Source: Staphylococcus epidermidis
GTDB taxonomy: Bacteria > Bacillota > Bacilli > Staphylococcales > Staphylococcaceae
Assembly: GCF_006742205.1 (NCBI RefSeq)
Contig: NZ_AP019721.1
Span: 2,046,001-2,110,000, forward strand
DNA: 64,000 nucleotides
Reading direction: 5' to 3'
Positions 7,417 through 16,912 of this stretch are shown here, one piece after another. The stretch's first letter is position 1; each line of letters opens with the position of its first letter. The notes beneath the pieces were generated by a model. That model saw only the letters and a program-made list of their open reading frames with translations. It did no database searches and was not told the DNA's origin. Made by a program: the position numbers and the translations under genes.

Positions 7417-8469
7417 ATTTTTTCAATAAGAAGTCAAATCATTATCGGTGTCATTTCAAGCGTTATTTTAACAACAATTATACTGGTTATTGCATATAAG
7501 CTCATGTGGTTTAATGGTCACATGACACTCACTTTAGCCATCACTACTATGATAACAAGCTGTTTAACACTTTCGATTTGTAGTATTTTTATTAATCCTT
7601 TAATTCAGAAGATTAAGCAATTCAATATTAAGACTAAGCAATTTATAAATCACGAAAAATTCATTGATGATGAAACATTTCAGTCTCCTAGAGAAATTAA
7701 AGAGTTGAATGATTCTTTTAATAAAATGGCATATGAAATCAATAATCAAATGAATATGATAAAAAACGAGCAACAAGAAAAAACTGAAATCATACAAAAC
7801 CTTGCACATGATTTAAAAACACCTTTAGCTGGTATTCGATCATATTCTGAAGGTTTACGGGATGGCGTCATTAGTGATCCTCAAGAAGTTCATGAAGCAT
7901 ATGAAATATTAATTAAACAAGCAAATCGTTTATCAATTTTATTTGATGACATTACACATGTGATTAATTTAAATACTGGACGTTCTTATCCTTTGGAATT
8001 AATACAGCTCGATCAATTACTTGTTAATATATTACAACCATACGAACAACACATAAAACAAGAAAATCGTACACTTGAAGTTAATTTCTGCACAGATATT
8101 GATGCATTCTACCAGTATCGACCTCCAATCGAACGTATTTTGACCAATTTACTAGATAATGCATTAAAATTTTCTAATTCTGGTAGCCGTATTGATATTA
8201 TTATTTCTGAGTGTAAAGAAAACGACGTCATTAGTATTTCAATAAAAGATGAGGGCATAGGTATCGTTCCAGAACTTCAATCACGTATCTTTGAAAGAAC
8301 GTTTAGAGTTGAAGATTCTCGAAATACTAAGACTGGTGGTTCGGGGTTAGGATTATACATTGCAAATGAGTTAGCACAACAAATTGACGCCTCTATTACA
8401 GTCCAAAGTGATTTAGACATTGGAACCACGATGACACTTACCTTAAAAAAATTTCAATTTAAAAAGTAA
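7417..8469 (+). CDS. saeS: SaeS sensor histidine kinase, apparent ATT start
   Basis: SaeS is an intramembrane-sensing kinase that phosphorylates SaeR. From 7417 it encodes [20 protein letters not shown] and on, two N-terminal helices with a very short outer loop ([10 protein letters not shown]), a HAMP-like linker, the H-box [11 protein letters not shown] (His about 130), N-box LLDNALKFS and G-boxes DEGIGI and GGSGLGL. No ATG, GTG or TTG precedes the ATG at 7504; that start would remove the first helix. ATT at 7417 lies 9 bases after AAAGGAG (7401-7407) and 2 bases after the saeR stop, and gives 350 residues against 351 in S. aureus. So a rare ATT initiation is the best reading. Confidence 0.85.
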   Translation: MFSIRSQIIIGVISSVILTTIILVIAYKLMWFNGHMTLTLAITTMITSCLTLSICSIFINPLIQKIKQFNIKTKQFINHEKFIDDETFQSPREIKELNDSFNKMAYEINNQMNMIKNEQQEKTEIIQNLAHDLKTPLAGIRSYSEGLRDGVISDPQEVHEAYEILIKQANRLSILFDDITHVINLNTGRSYPLELIQLDQLLVNILQPYEQHIKQENRTLEVNFCTDIDAFYQYRPPIERILTNLLDNALKFSNSGSRIDIIISECKENDVISISIKDEGIGIVPELQSRIFERTFRVEDSRNTKTGGSGLGLYIANELAQQIDASITVQSDLDIGTTMTLTLKKFQFKK

Positions 8470-8483
8470 TTTGTATTGCATTA

Positions 8484-8536
8484 AAAAACCGAATGTAGCT
8501 GGAATGAGTTTGAACACTCTAGCTACATTCGGTTTT
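8484..8536. terminator. Bidirectional terminator between saeS and the glycosyltransferase gene
   Basis: AAAACCGAATGTAGCT (8485-8500) pairs with AGCTACATTCGGTTTT (8521-8536), a 16-base stem with A tract on one side and T tract on the other. It ends both the sae operon and the convergent gene at 8539. Confidence 0.9.
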
Positions 8537-8538
8537 CA

Positions 8539-9645
8539 TTAATGTACACGCTCTTTAAAACCTTCATCTTGAGAATAATTTGATGCATACGTATCACTAT
8601 ATGTTTTAACTTTATAAAAAGAACTTAATTTATATAAATCATTACTACGCTTGTTGTTTCTATTTTTATTCAGGTTTAAAGCATTATATCTCATGTCGAG
8701 ATTCTCAGTCTGAATATTAGAGTTTTCAACAATATACTTCGTTCTATGTTTAACTTCATAATAAATACGACCAATATATTCTCCTACTACGCCAATAGAC
8801 ATTAATTGAATACCACCCAACAATAATATAGCAGCAATCGTAGTAAAATAACCAGGTATATTTATACCATTAATCAAAATATTTATTAATAAATAAATTA
8901 TATATAAAATACTGATAGAAAACGTGAACATACCTAAGTATATCATCATGCGTAAAGGCTTATTGTTAAAAGAGATGAGTCCATCAATACCATAGTTGAG
9001 TAACTTTCTAAAAGTCCACTTAGATTCTCCATCTTCACGCGTCACATTTTCATATTGAAATACTTTTGTTTCATAACCTATCCATTCAAATAGACCCTTA
9101 GAGAAACGATTATATTCATCAAGTGTTGTTAAAGCTTGAACTGCACGTCGACTGAGTAATCTAAAATCACCAACGCCGTCTTCAAATTGGATATCCTCTA
9201 CAAATGCATTAATTAATTTATAATAACAACGAGACAAAGTTTTACGTACAAAATTCTCTCCCTGACGATTTCTCTTAGCAACCACTTGATCATAACCTTC
9301 AATGTAACCCTCTATCATTTGTGGAATATATTCAGGCGGATGTTGTAAATCTCCATCAATCATAATCACCGCGTCGTGCATTGTGCTATGCTGATAGCCA
9401 GCAATCATTGCAGCTTCTTTGCCAAAGTTTCGACTGAATGAAAGATATTTAACATGGTTATCATACGCAACAATATTCTTGATATGATGTATTGTCGTAT
9501 CTGTACTACCATCGTTAATAAAGAGTAAATCGTATTCATAATTTTTGATTAAACTATCTTTCTTCATTATTTCAGTTAATTTGTCATAAGTTTTCAAAAC
9601 GACTTCGCCTTCATTATAGCAAGGGACGATGACTCTGATTTTCAT
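8539..9645 (-). CDS. csbB: Bactoprenol-type glycosyltransferase family 2 (CsbB-like)
   Basis: The N-terminal 230 residues are a GT-A glycosyltransferase: VPCYNEGEVV, the INDGSTD loop and the metal-binding DGDLQHPPEY. Two membrane helices follow (about 232-255 and 262-290, ending GEYIGRIYYEVK), as in enzymes that load a sugar on undecaprenyl phosphate. In S. aureus the gene downstream of saeS is CsbB, which works with GtcA and YfhO to glycosylate lipoteichoic acid. A 50-residue polar C-terminal tail (about 318-368) goes beyond the catalytic fold. Monocistronic, ended by the shared terminator with saeS. Role is by position and family. Confidence 0.8.
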   Translation of the reverse strand: MKIRVIVPCYNEGEVVLKTYDKLTEIMKKDSLIKNYEYDLLFINDGSTDTTIHHIKNIVAYDNHVKYLSFSRNFGKEAAMIAGYQHSTMHDAVIMIDGDLQHPPEYIPQMIEGYIEGYDQVVAKRNRQGENFVRKTLSRCYYKLINAFVEDIQFEDGVGDFRLLSRRAVQALTTLDEYNRFSKGLFEWIGYETKVFQYENVTREDGESKWTFRKLLNYGIDGLISFNNKPLRMMIYLGMFTFSISILYIIYLLINILINGINIPGYFTTIAAILLLGGIQLMSIGVVGEYIGRIYYEVKHRTKYIVENSNIQTENLDMRYNALNLNKNRNNKRSNDLYKLSSFYKVKTYSDTYASNYSQDEGFKERVH

Positions 9646-9847
9646 TAAATGACATCCTTTTCTCTGAACTATTTGCTATCATTTTATCAATTTCCTTGTC
9701 ATACATTCTAGTTAAATACTGTGTATTTACATAATCTTAAATTAAGCTTAATAGTTTTAAATATTTTCTTTTATGAGCATCACATTAACTTTTAGTAAAA
9801 AGAATTTAATTATTTTTTTAAAGTTAACTCTAACTGATTAATTATAT

Positions 9848-10687
9848 TTATTTCAAATCTCCAATACTGACATTATCAGGATCTTTTCCTTGTCTAGCAT
9901 TTTTATTTAAACTATCTATTTCTGCAACATCTGTTAACTCAAGATTAAAATCAAAAATATCAAAATTTTCTTTAATACGTTTAGGTGTTTGTGATTTAGG
10001 AATGATAATACGATTATGTGCAAGATGCCAACGTAAGACAATTTGTGCAGGTGTTTTATCATAACGATGAGCAATATCTGTAATTACAGGGTCATCAAGC
10101 AACCCTTTATTGCGCATTAAAGGCATCCAAGCTGTTACTTTAATATCATGTTCATCACAAAAGTCTTGTACATCTTGTTGGTTAAAGTACGGATGTAACT
10201 CAATTTGATTCACCTGTGGTGTAATTTTAGTTTCTTTCATTAACTTTTCTAAATGATGTATCTTAAAGTTACATACACCAATGGCTTTTATTTTACCTTC
10301 TTCATATAAATGTTCTAAGGCTTTATATGATTCAATATACAATTGATCATTTTCACAAGGCCAATGAATTAAAAATAAATCTAAATAGTCTAACCCTAAA
10401 TTGTCCAATGATTTATTAAAGTACTCTATTGTTTGGTCATAACCTTGATAATCATTCCAAAGTTTAGATGTTATGAATAACTCGTCCCTCTCAACATTTG
10501 AATGTTTTAATGCACTACCTAAGGCTTTTTCATTTCCATAAAAGTATGCCGTATCAAATGCACGATATCCTGCATCTAAAGCTGTACGGACAACCTCTTC
10601 CATCTGCTCATCCGCTATCTTATAAACTCCTAATCCAACTGCAGGCATTGGATAACCGTTATTTAAAATTTGGACATCATTTGTCAT
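9848..10687 (-). CDS. Aldo/keto reductase
   Basis: A 279-residue NADPH-dependent reductase of the 2,5-diketo-D-gluconate reductase-like group. It has the barrel start NGYPMPAVGLGVYKI, catalytic Asp and Tyr in FDTAYFYGNE, Lys in FITSKLW, His in LIHWP, and the cofactor-binding IIIPKSQTPKRIKENFDIF. The C-terminal loops are short, which usually means a broad aldehyde substrate range. AAGGAG lies 12 bases upstream. Single gene with its own leader; no strong terminator seen. Natural substrate unknown. Confidence 0.88.
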   Translation of the reverse strand: MTNDVQILNNGYPMPAVGLGVYKIADEQMEEVVRTALDAGYRAFDTAYFYGNEKALGSALKHSNVERDELFITSKLWNDYQGYDQTIEYFNKSLDNLGLDYLDLFLIHWPCENDQLYIESYKALEHLYEEGKIKAIGVCNFKIHHLEKLMKETKITPQVNQIELHPYFNQQDVQDFCDEHDIKVTAWMPLMRNKGLLDDPVITDIAHRYDKTPAQIVLRWHLAHNRIIIPKSQTPKRIKENFDIFDFNLELTDVAEIDSLNKNARQGKDPDNVSIGDLK

Positions 10688-10846
10688 AGTACATTAACTC
10701 TCCTTATTTACATAGAAATTATTCACTTATTAACATTTTAATACCTTTTTTATTTACTGATAAAACAAATTTGAACTATTCATTGTGTTATTTTAATATA
10801 AAGCAATTTATTATTCTTAAATGATGAGTATCCTTATATAAAACAA

Positions 10847-10883
10847 AAAGTGGGATAGAACTCACTTGGTGTTCTATCCCACA
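10847..10883 (-). terminator. Terminator of mpfA, GTGGGA-type hairpin
   Basis: GTGGGATAGAAC (10850-10861) and GTTCTATCCCAC (10871-10882) form a 12-base stem; on the minus strand it is followed by TTTTTGTTTT. It belongs to the same kind of GTGGGA-starting hairpins found elsewhere in this window. Confidence 0.85.
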
Positions 10884-10900
10884 ACTTATCTTTTGAAATA

Positions 10901-12250
10901 TTAATCACGTTCGTCATCTTCTTGTTCTTCATTAACAGAAGGACGTCCACTATTAAATTCATAATTTAAGTTGACCCAAATAATTTGATGATTGTCGATT
11001 TCTGTAATCGTCCAACGATCATATTCAGTATCAACGAAGTCATCTTTTTGCAAATTAGTATTTTGTGATTGTAACCAACCACCAATAGTATCAATATCTT
11101 CTGAATCTTCAAACTCTATGCCAAATTTTTCATTTAAATCATCAAGTAAAACACGACCATTAATTTGATAAGTATGATCATCAAGTTTAACTATATCGTT
11201 AACTTCGTCATCATCAAATTCGTCTCTGATTTCACCAACAATTTCTTCTAAAATATCTTCCATTGTTAAAATACCAGCTGTCCCACCATACTCATCTATA
11301 ATCAAACTAATATGTACATGCTCTCTTTGCATTCTTACAAGAGCATCACTTATTCTAGTTGTTTCTGAAATCATGGGTAATTCATGAATATAATTGGCGA
11401 TTTTAATCGGTTTACCTGACGCATATTCTGTTAAAAACTCTTTGACATTTATAAAACCTTTTACATGGTCTTTATCACCATCTTCAGTGATTGGATATCT
11501 TGTAAACTGATGTTCTTTGATAGTATCTAATAATTCATCTACATTAAATGGTTCGTTGAGCGTAACCATTTGTGTACGTGGCACCATAATATCTTTTGCA
11601 TGACGTTCATCAAATGAAAAAATATTTTGCATATACGCAAGCTCGGTTTGGTTAATCTCTCCACCGTTATAACTATTGTTTATAATAATTTTTATTTCTT
11701 CTTCTGACATTGCATCAGTTTGAGCATCTGGATCAAATCCAAACATTCTGACAATCACACGAGAAGAACCATTCATTAACCATATAAGTGGTTTCATAAA
11801 ATTACCAAAATAAAATAATGGTCTTGAATATAAAAGTGCAAGTTGTTCTGTATGTTGAATAGCAAATGATTTAGGTGCCAATTCGCCTAATACAACATGT
11901 AAATATGTCACAACAATGAATGAAACAACAAATGAAATCGTCGTTGTTAAAGGACTAGGTAAATGTAATAACTCGAATAGTGGGTGCATCATCTTTTCAA
12001 ATGTCGGTTCACCTAACCAACCTAAGCCTAAAGATGTTACTGTAATACCTAATTGACAGGCAGATAAGTAATAATCAAGATTGTCTATCATTTTTTTGAC
12101 AATTTTTGCGCTCTTATTACCCTCATCTACTAATTGTTCAATACGCGTTGATCTCACTTTTACTAGTGCAAATTCTGACCCAACGAATACTGTTGTTAAT
12201 GCAATCAAAAGAAAAAATATAGCTAAACTAATTATGGTCGAAGTTTCCAA
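10901..12250 (-). CDS. mpfA: CNNM/CorC-type transporter with CBS domains (MpfA-like)
   Basis: Membrane protein of 449 residues: N-terminal DUF21/CNNM domain with about four helices (1-190), two CBS domains with VPRTQMVTL and DEYGGTAGILTMEDILEEIVGEI (210-340), and a C-terminal CorC/HlyC domain (about 355-435) with IDTIGGWL. The S. aureus homologue MpfA protects against high Mg2+, consistent with magnesium export. The start is TTG at 12250. Its strong ribosome site GGAGGTGA lies 22 bases away across a small hairpin, though AGGGA is closer; see the leader entry. Downstream of nagA on the same strand with a 236-base gap. Confidence 0.88.
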   Translation of the reverse strand: METSTIISLAIFFLLIALTTVFVGSEFALVKVRSTRIEQLVDEGNKSAKIVKKMIDNLDYYLSACQLGITVTSLGLGWLGEPTFEKMMHPLFELLHLPSPLTTTISFVVSFIVVTYLHVVLGELAPKSFAIQHTEQLALLYSRPLFYFGNFMKPLIWLMNGSSRVIVRMFGFDPDAQTDAMSEEEIKIIINNSYNGGEINQTELAYMQNIFSFDERHAKDIMVPRTQMVTLNEPFNVDELLDTIKEHQFTRYPITEDGDKDHVKGFINVKEFLTEYASGKPIKIANYIHELPMISETTRISDALVRMQREHVHISLIIDEYGGTAGILTMEDILEEIVGEIRDEFDDDEVNDIVKLDDHTYQINGRVLLDDLNEKFGIEFEDSEDIDTIGGWLQSQNTNLQKDDFVDTEYDRWTITEIDNHQIIWVNLNYEFNSGRPSVNEEQEDDERD

Positions 12251-12400
12251 TTAATTCCCTATTTCTAGGGATTCACCTCCATATATGTTGTGTCACGCTT
12301 AGGTAACACGTATTTAAATCATCATGACTCAATAAGTGACAACTACATGCTAAGACCTTCCCATCGTGATACTCCCCGTAAAAAATGTGATTGGCTTCAT
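12251..12400 (-). promoter_or_regulatory. Structured leader of mpfA with hairpin between ribosome site and TTG start
   Basis: On the minus strand a TAGAAT/TATGAT-type -10 around 12400-12408 is followed by a leader with several complementary segments: GTTGTCAC (about 12336-12343) can pair with GTGACACAAC (12288-12297) with a small bulge. Immediately before the gene GGAGGTGA (12273-12280) is followed by TCCCTA GAAA TAGGGA, a perfect 6-base stem with a GNRA loop, then TTAA and TTG. The hairpin would bring GGAGGTGA near the start or hide AGGGA. I cannot match the leader to a known riboswitch. Confidence 0.45.
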
Positions 12401-12486
12401 TCTATCATAAATCTTTTGTTATATGTTAAACATATGCCAATACTATATTGTAGACAAAATAATTTTTTTATTCAACCAATGACAAA

Positions 12487-13659
12487 TCATTTGAAAGCAT
12501 GATATTTTCCATTTTTAATCGTCGTTTCAACATTACATGCATCATCTATGATAACAATATCTGCATCTTTCCCGATTTTAATACTACCTTTTATGTCGTC
12601 TATACCTAATGTTATCGCTTGATTTAAACTTGTTACTCTCCATAAATGCTCAATCGTGTCACCTGTAAATTGTATTAAATTTTTAAGTCCTTCGTTCATT
12701 TTGAGTATACTTCCAGCTAAAGCCCCAGAAGACAGGCGTGCTTCACTTCCCTTTACAATCACATCCTGACCACCTAAATCATAATGTCCTTCTGGCATTC
12801 CTTTAGCTCTCATCGCATCTGTAATTAAATAACAGCTTTGATTCCCCTTAAGTCTATATGCAAGTGCGATGGATGCAGGATGTGAATGAACACCATCCAC
12901 AATCATTTCAGTATGCAACCCTTGATTTAACCAGGCTGCACCAAATACACCTGGTTCTCTATGTTGAAAGCCGGTCGCTGCATTATACAAATGAGTGATG
13001 TGTTTGGCACCATGACTCACAGCTGTATTCGCTTGATCAAACGTTGCCACCGTATGTCCGATTGAAAAAATGATATCATTTTTCATTGTCTTTAACGTTT
13101 CTGTTGCTCCATCAACTTCAGGAGCGTACGTAATAATCTTAATTAGTCCATTCGCTACTTCCTGAAACGACTTTATTTTATCAACCGTAGGACGTTGTAC
13201 GAATTGAGGATGTTGTGCGCCTACTTTATGTTCTGAAATAAATGGACCTTCAAGATGTACTCCCACAATTTCGGCAGCATTTGTAACATCTTGTTGTTGA
13301 GTATATTTAGCAATAGTTTGAAGTGCTCGCTCAATATTGACTGTTGACTGTGTCATTGTTGTTGCTAAAAAAGATGTTGTCCCCTCAGAAAGGAGTGATT
13401 CTGCTAAATGTTGTAAGCCTTGTTCAGATGCATCCATGGCATCTTCACCATACCCCCCATGGATGTGAATATCTATAAATCCTGGCAGTATATGTCGTTT
13501 TTTTACATCAATAATGTCAATTGTATTATGCGACGATGACGGATGAAAAGGACACTTACCAACGTCTAAAATTTTCCCATCTTTAATATGAACATATCCA
13601 TTGTTAATCATTTCATTTTCTGTATATACGATGCCATTCGTTAAAACATATTCTGACAT
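12487..13659 (-). CDS. nagA: N-acetylglucosamine-6-phosphate deacetylase
   Basis: NagA removes acetate from GlcNAc-6-phosphate to give glucosamine-6-phosphate in amino-sugar recycling. The 390-residue amidohydrolase shows the metal site GFIDIHIHGGYG (about 57), HLEGPFIS (137), SIGHT (197) and HLYNAATGF (220), and the catalytic Asp in LITDAMRAKG (about 278). It ends with the typical DADIVIIDDACNVETTIKNGK segment. RBS GAAGGG before the ATG; -10 TATAAT on the minus strand at 13710-13715. NagB is not adjacent. Confidence 0.95.
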   Translation of the reverse strand: MSEYVLTNGIVYTENEMINNGYVHIKDGKILDVGKCPFHPSSSHNTIDIIDVKKRHILPGFIDIHIHGGYGEDAMDASEQGLQHLAESLLSEGTTSFLATTMTQSTVNIERALQTIAKYTQQQDVTNAAEIVGVHLEGPFISEHKVGAQHPQFVQRPTVDKIKSFQEVANGLIKIITYAPEVDGATETLKTMKNDIIFSIGHTVATFDQANTAVSHGAKHITHLYNAATGFQHREPGVFGAAWLNQGLHTEMIVDGVHSHPASIALAYRLKGNQSCYLITDAMRAKGMPEGHYDLGGQDVIVKGSEARLSSGALAGSILKMNEGLKNLIQFTGDTIEHLWRVTSLNQAITLGIDDIKGSIKIGKDADIVIIDDACNVETTIKNGKYHAFK

Positions 13660-13715
13660 GATTGAACCCTTCTTTTCTTTGAATTATTAGTAGTTGACTG
13701 AACTATTTTATTATA

Positions 13716-13932
13716 TCTTTCTTCGTAATGAATATCACTTTTTCAATATTTTACTGGTTAACAGATGAATTTTACTAATTCACTCTATATTCTTAATTTA
13801 ATAACTGTATTTTTAATTTAAGATATTATTTTCATACAAAATAACTATTTAATGTAAATTTATTAAAACTTCTTAGTCTTTATTACAACGATAACATTCA
13901 ATCTAACCAATGCAACATAAGTTTCGATTCAA
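13716..13932. other. Intergenic stretch between nagA promoter and fruA terminator, nothing recognised
   Basis: About 220 AT-rich bases without a reading frame or strong hairpin. The left side carries the nagA promoter region; the right side is the terminator of fruA. Confidence 0.5.
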
Positions 13933-13982
13933 AAAAAACGGCAATTCCCATTTATTTTCAAAATGGAAATCACCGTTTAATT
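13933..13982 (-). terminator. Terminator of the fruRKA operon
   Basis: On the minus strand AAACGGTGATTTCCATTTT pairs with the segment ending TGGGAATTGCCGTTT, with one internal mismatch zone, followed by a run of eight T. It lies about 50 bases after the fruA stop. Confidence 0.88.
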
Positions 13983-14033
13983 CAATTAATTTTCTATATA
14001 TTTAAAGCATTGTTATTACTAATTTTAAAATTA

Positions 14034-15986
14034 CTATTCATCCATAGCTTGAGATGCTTGAATTTCATTTTCTGTTACTTTTGGTTTCAAGAAACCATAA
14101 ATTAAAGCTGAAACTAACGTACCCACAACTAAAGCAATAAGAGTTTGAAGTATATGGTTAAAATCAGTACCAATAATGACGAAAATTCCACCATGAGGTG
14201 CTTTGATACTTGATCCTAAACCTAAAGCAATTGCTCCAGCCACACCTGAGCCAACCATCATTGAAGGAATCACACGTAATGGATCGGCAGCTGCGAATGG
14301 GATGGCACCTTCAGTAATAAATGATAATCCCATGACATAGTTTGGTACAATTGAGCCTCTTTGCTCTTTAGTGAATTTTCTTCTAAAGATTAACATTGCT
14401 GTAGCGATAGCTAATGGAGGAATCATACCACCAATCATCGCTGCAGTAATAGGAGCTGCATTTCCTTCCGTTAATGCAGCAGTAGCAAATACATAAGCTG
14501 CTTTATTAAATGGACCGCCCATGTCAATTGCCATCATAGCTCCAATCACAAGACCAAGTAACATAATATTAGAGCCTGACAGACTATTTAAACCATTTAG
14601 TAGCAAATGATTTAACCAAGCTGCTGGCGGATTAAAGACATACACCATTAACAATCCAGTAATTGAAACTGAAAGTAATGGATAGATTAAAGTAGGTTTC
14701 AAGCCTTCAATTGCTTGTGGCAATTTACGTGTAATATATTTAATTCCTTGAGTTAAATAACCTGCTAAGAAACCAGCAATAATTCCACCAATAAAGCCAG
14801 AACCTCCAGAAATAGCTAACATACCACCAACTAAACCAGCTGCAAAACCTGGTTTATCTGCAATACTACGTGCAATGAAACCAGCTAAAATTGGAATAAT
14901 TAAAGCAAAGGCACTATTTTTACCAATATTCCATAATTGTTCGGCAAATGCATTATATTCTGAACTATCAGGCTTAAATGAGTTTGCGCCGAATAAGAAT
15001 ACAATTGCCATTAAGATACCACCCGAAATAACAAGTGGTAACATATTAGAAACACCATTCATTAAGTGTTTATAGAATGCTTTTCCTGGACTTAACTTTT
15101 CTTCATTATCGTCATGTTTTTTAGATCCACCTTGCGCTACAAATGGTTTACGATTTGTATCTAAAGCTGTATTAATTAGTTCCTCGGGACGCTTAATACC
15201 ATCAGCAACAGGAACCTCAACCACATTTTTCCCATCAAAACGATCAGTTTCTACATGGACATCTGCTGCAACAATTATTCCAGTTGCACGTTCTATATCT
15301 TGTTCAGTTAAATGGTTTTTAATACCACTAGAACCATTTGTTTCAACTTTAATTTTGATGTTCATCTTCTCAGCTTGCTTTTTCAAAGCATCACGTGCCA
15401 TATATGTGTGGGCAATCCCAGTTGGGCATGCTGTAACAGCTAAAACATATGGCTCATTATTATCTTGATTTGAGTTGTCAGTTGAAACAGTTGCATTTTC
15501 GTTCGCTTCTGCTTCTTCTTCTTTTGTTGCCTCATCATCCGCTTCATCGATAATGTTTAACACTTCTTCAGGAGATTCAGCATGAATTAATTTTTCACGT
15601 ATTTTCTCATCCATTAATATTCCAGAAAGTTTCGCAAGCGCATCTAAATGCGTTTGTGCTCCACCTTCAGGCGCTGCAATCATAAAGAATAAGTGTGCAG
15701 GTTGCATGTCTAAACTTTGATAATCCACACCTTCTTTAGATTTACCGAATGCAATTGCAGGTGTTTTAACTGCTGCAACTTTAGCATGTGGTATAGCAAT
15801 ACCTTCACCAATTCCTGTTGTGCTCTGAGATTCACGATTATGAATTGCCTCTTTAAACGATACAGGGTCACTTAACTTACCTGCTTTATCCAATTGATTA
15901 ACAAGCTCAGTAATCACCCCACTTTTATCAGAAGCATCTAAATCCATCGCTATTGTTTCTTTAGTTAACAGTTCAGTAATTCTCAT
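14034..15986 (-). CDS. fruA: PTS fructose transporter subunit IIABC
   Basis: It imports fructose and phosphorylates it to fructose-1-phosphate. Domain order is EIIA (1-150, with GIGEGIAIPHAKV, active His), an acidic linker, EIIB (about 175-275, VTACPTGIAHTYMA, active Cys) and EIIC (300-640, about eight or more membrane helices). I chose ATG 15986, 8 bases after GGGGAG, over the in-frame GTG at 15995 that abuts the ribosome site. 650 residues. Last gene of fruR-fruK-fruA, 5 bases after fruK. Confidence 0.95.
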   Translation of the reverse strand: MRITELLTKETIAMDLDASDKSGVITELVNQLDKAGKLSDPVSFKEAIHNRESQSTTGIGEGIAIPHAKVAAVKTPAIAFGKSKEGVDYQSLDMQPAHLFFMIAAPEGGAQTHLDALAKLSGILMDEKIREKLIHAESPEEVLNIIDEADDEATKEEEAEANENATVSTDNSNQDNNEPYVLAVTACPTGIAHTYMARDALKKQAEKMNIKIKVETNGSSGIKNHLTEQDIERATGIIVAADVHVETDRFDGKNVVEVPVADGIKRPEELINTALDTNRKPFVAQGGSKKHDDNEEKLSPGKAFYKHLMNGVSNMLPLVISGGILMAIVFLFGANSFKPDSSEYNAFAEQLWNIGKNSAFALIIPILAGFIARSIADKPGFAAGLVGGMLAISGGSGFIGGIIAGFLAGYLTQGIKYITRKLPQAIEGLKPTLIYPLLSVSITGLLMVYVFNPPAAWLNHLLLNGLNSLSGSNIMLLGLVIGAMMAIDMGGPFNKAAYVFATAALTEGNAAPITAAMIGGMIPPLAIATAMLIFRRKFTKEQRGSIVPNYVMGLSFITEGAIPFAAADPLRVIPSMMVGSGVAGAIALGLGSSIKAPHGGIFVIIGTDFNHILQTLIALVVGTLVSALIYGFLKPKVTENEIQASQAMDE

Positions 15987-15991
15987 CTTTT

Positions 15992-16912
15992 TCACTCCCC
16001 ATCAAGTACAGAAATTGTCACTTGAGATTTAATATTTTCTATAGCATCTCTTGTCGCTAAATCTTCTGAAAAAGCAGTCGCTGTTCCTGAAGCTACGGCC
16101 TGTTGAAAAGCTTCATCTATATTAAGACCCATGGACAACCCTGCTACCATACCTGCCACTGTACTATCACCAGATCCTACTGTATTAACTACATGTCCTT
16201 GTGGATTCACAGCTTTAATGCTTTGATGTTGATCAACATATATTGCACCATCGCCACCAAGTGAAATGATGACTGATTGTGCCCCTTTTTTCAAAATTTC
16301 TTTACCATATTTTATAACATCTTCATCACTCTTGACTGTAGTGTTAAACATTACTTCTAATTCATCTTTGTTTGGTTTAATAAATAATGGTCGATATGGT
16401 AATACTGTTTCAACAAGATCTTTTTCTGCATCAACAACTAGTTGCGCACCAGTTTTTTCAGTGATTTGTGCTATTTGTGCATAAGCATCACTTGGAATAC
16501 TGTTCGGTACACTTCCAGCTACAATAACAATATCGTCGTTTGTAGTACGACGTATTTGAGATAAAAGTTGTTCAAATTGCGCGTGTGTCACTTTAGGTCC
16601 GGGTGCATTGATTTCTGTTTCTTGACCTGATTTTAGTTTTACATTAATACGCGTATCCTCATCTACTTGAACAAAATCTGATTGGATATTACTGTCCTCA
16701 AGTGTTTGAGCAATAAAATCTCCAGGGAAACCTCCTGAAAATCCTAAGGCTGTAGAATCAACATCTAAAGTTTTAAGTACTCTTGATACATTGATTCCCT
16801 TACCTCCTGCAAATTTATACGTTGCTTTTGCCCGGTTTAATCCTGATATTTCAAATCCATCAGTAAAAATGATGTAATCGATTGAAGGATTGAAGGTAAC
16901 TGTATATATCAT
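15992..16912 (-). CDS. fruK: 1-phosphofructokinase
   Basis: FruK phosphorylates fructose-1-phosphate to fructose-1,6-bisphosphate. It is a PfkB-family kinase of 306 residues with the substrate motif FAGGKGINVSRVLKTL near 33 and the C-terminal signature VNTVGSGDSTVAGMVAG (about 242), which holds the catalytic Asp. Its ATG overlaps the fruR stop (ATGA), so translation is coupled. GGAGGG precedes the start. Confidence 0.95.
   Translation of the reverse strand: MIYTVTFNPSIDYIIFTDGFEISGLNRAKATYKFAGGKGINVSRVLKTLDVDSTALGFSGGFPGDFIAQTLEDSNIQSDFVQVDEDTRINVKLKSGQETEINAPGPKVTHAQFEQLLSQIRRTTNDDIVIVAGSVPNSIPSDAYAQIAQITEKTGAQLVVDAEKDLVETVLPYRPLFIKPNKDELEVMFNTTVKSDEDVIKYGKEILKKGAQSVIISLGGDGAIYVDQHQSIKAVNPQGHVVNTVGSGDSTVAGMVAGLSMGLNIDEAFQQAVASGTATAFSEDLATRDAIENIKSQVTISVLDGE

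Noticed and set aside
7504..8469. Shorter saeS starting at ATG 7504
   Set aside because: It would lack the first membrane helix, has no good ribosome site, and the upstream frame encodes conserved SaeS residues.
12251..12400. GGGGAGTA in the mpfA leader as a yybP-ykoY manganese riboswitch
   Set aside because: The motif is on the correct strand, but its partner segment AAGACCTT occurs only as the complement (AAGGTCTT) right beside it, so the known aptamer cannot form. Kept only as an unidentified leader.
14875..16484. Plus-strand frames inside fruA and fruK
   Set aside because: Antisense to strong conserved coding sequence, no ribosome sites, composition follows the opposite strand.
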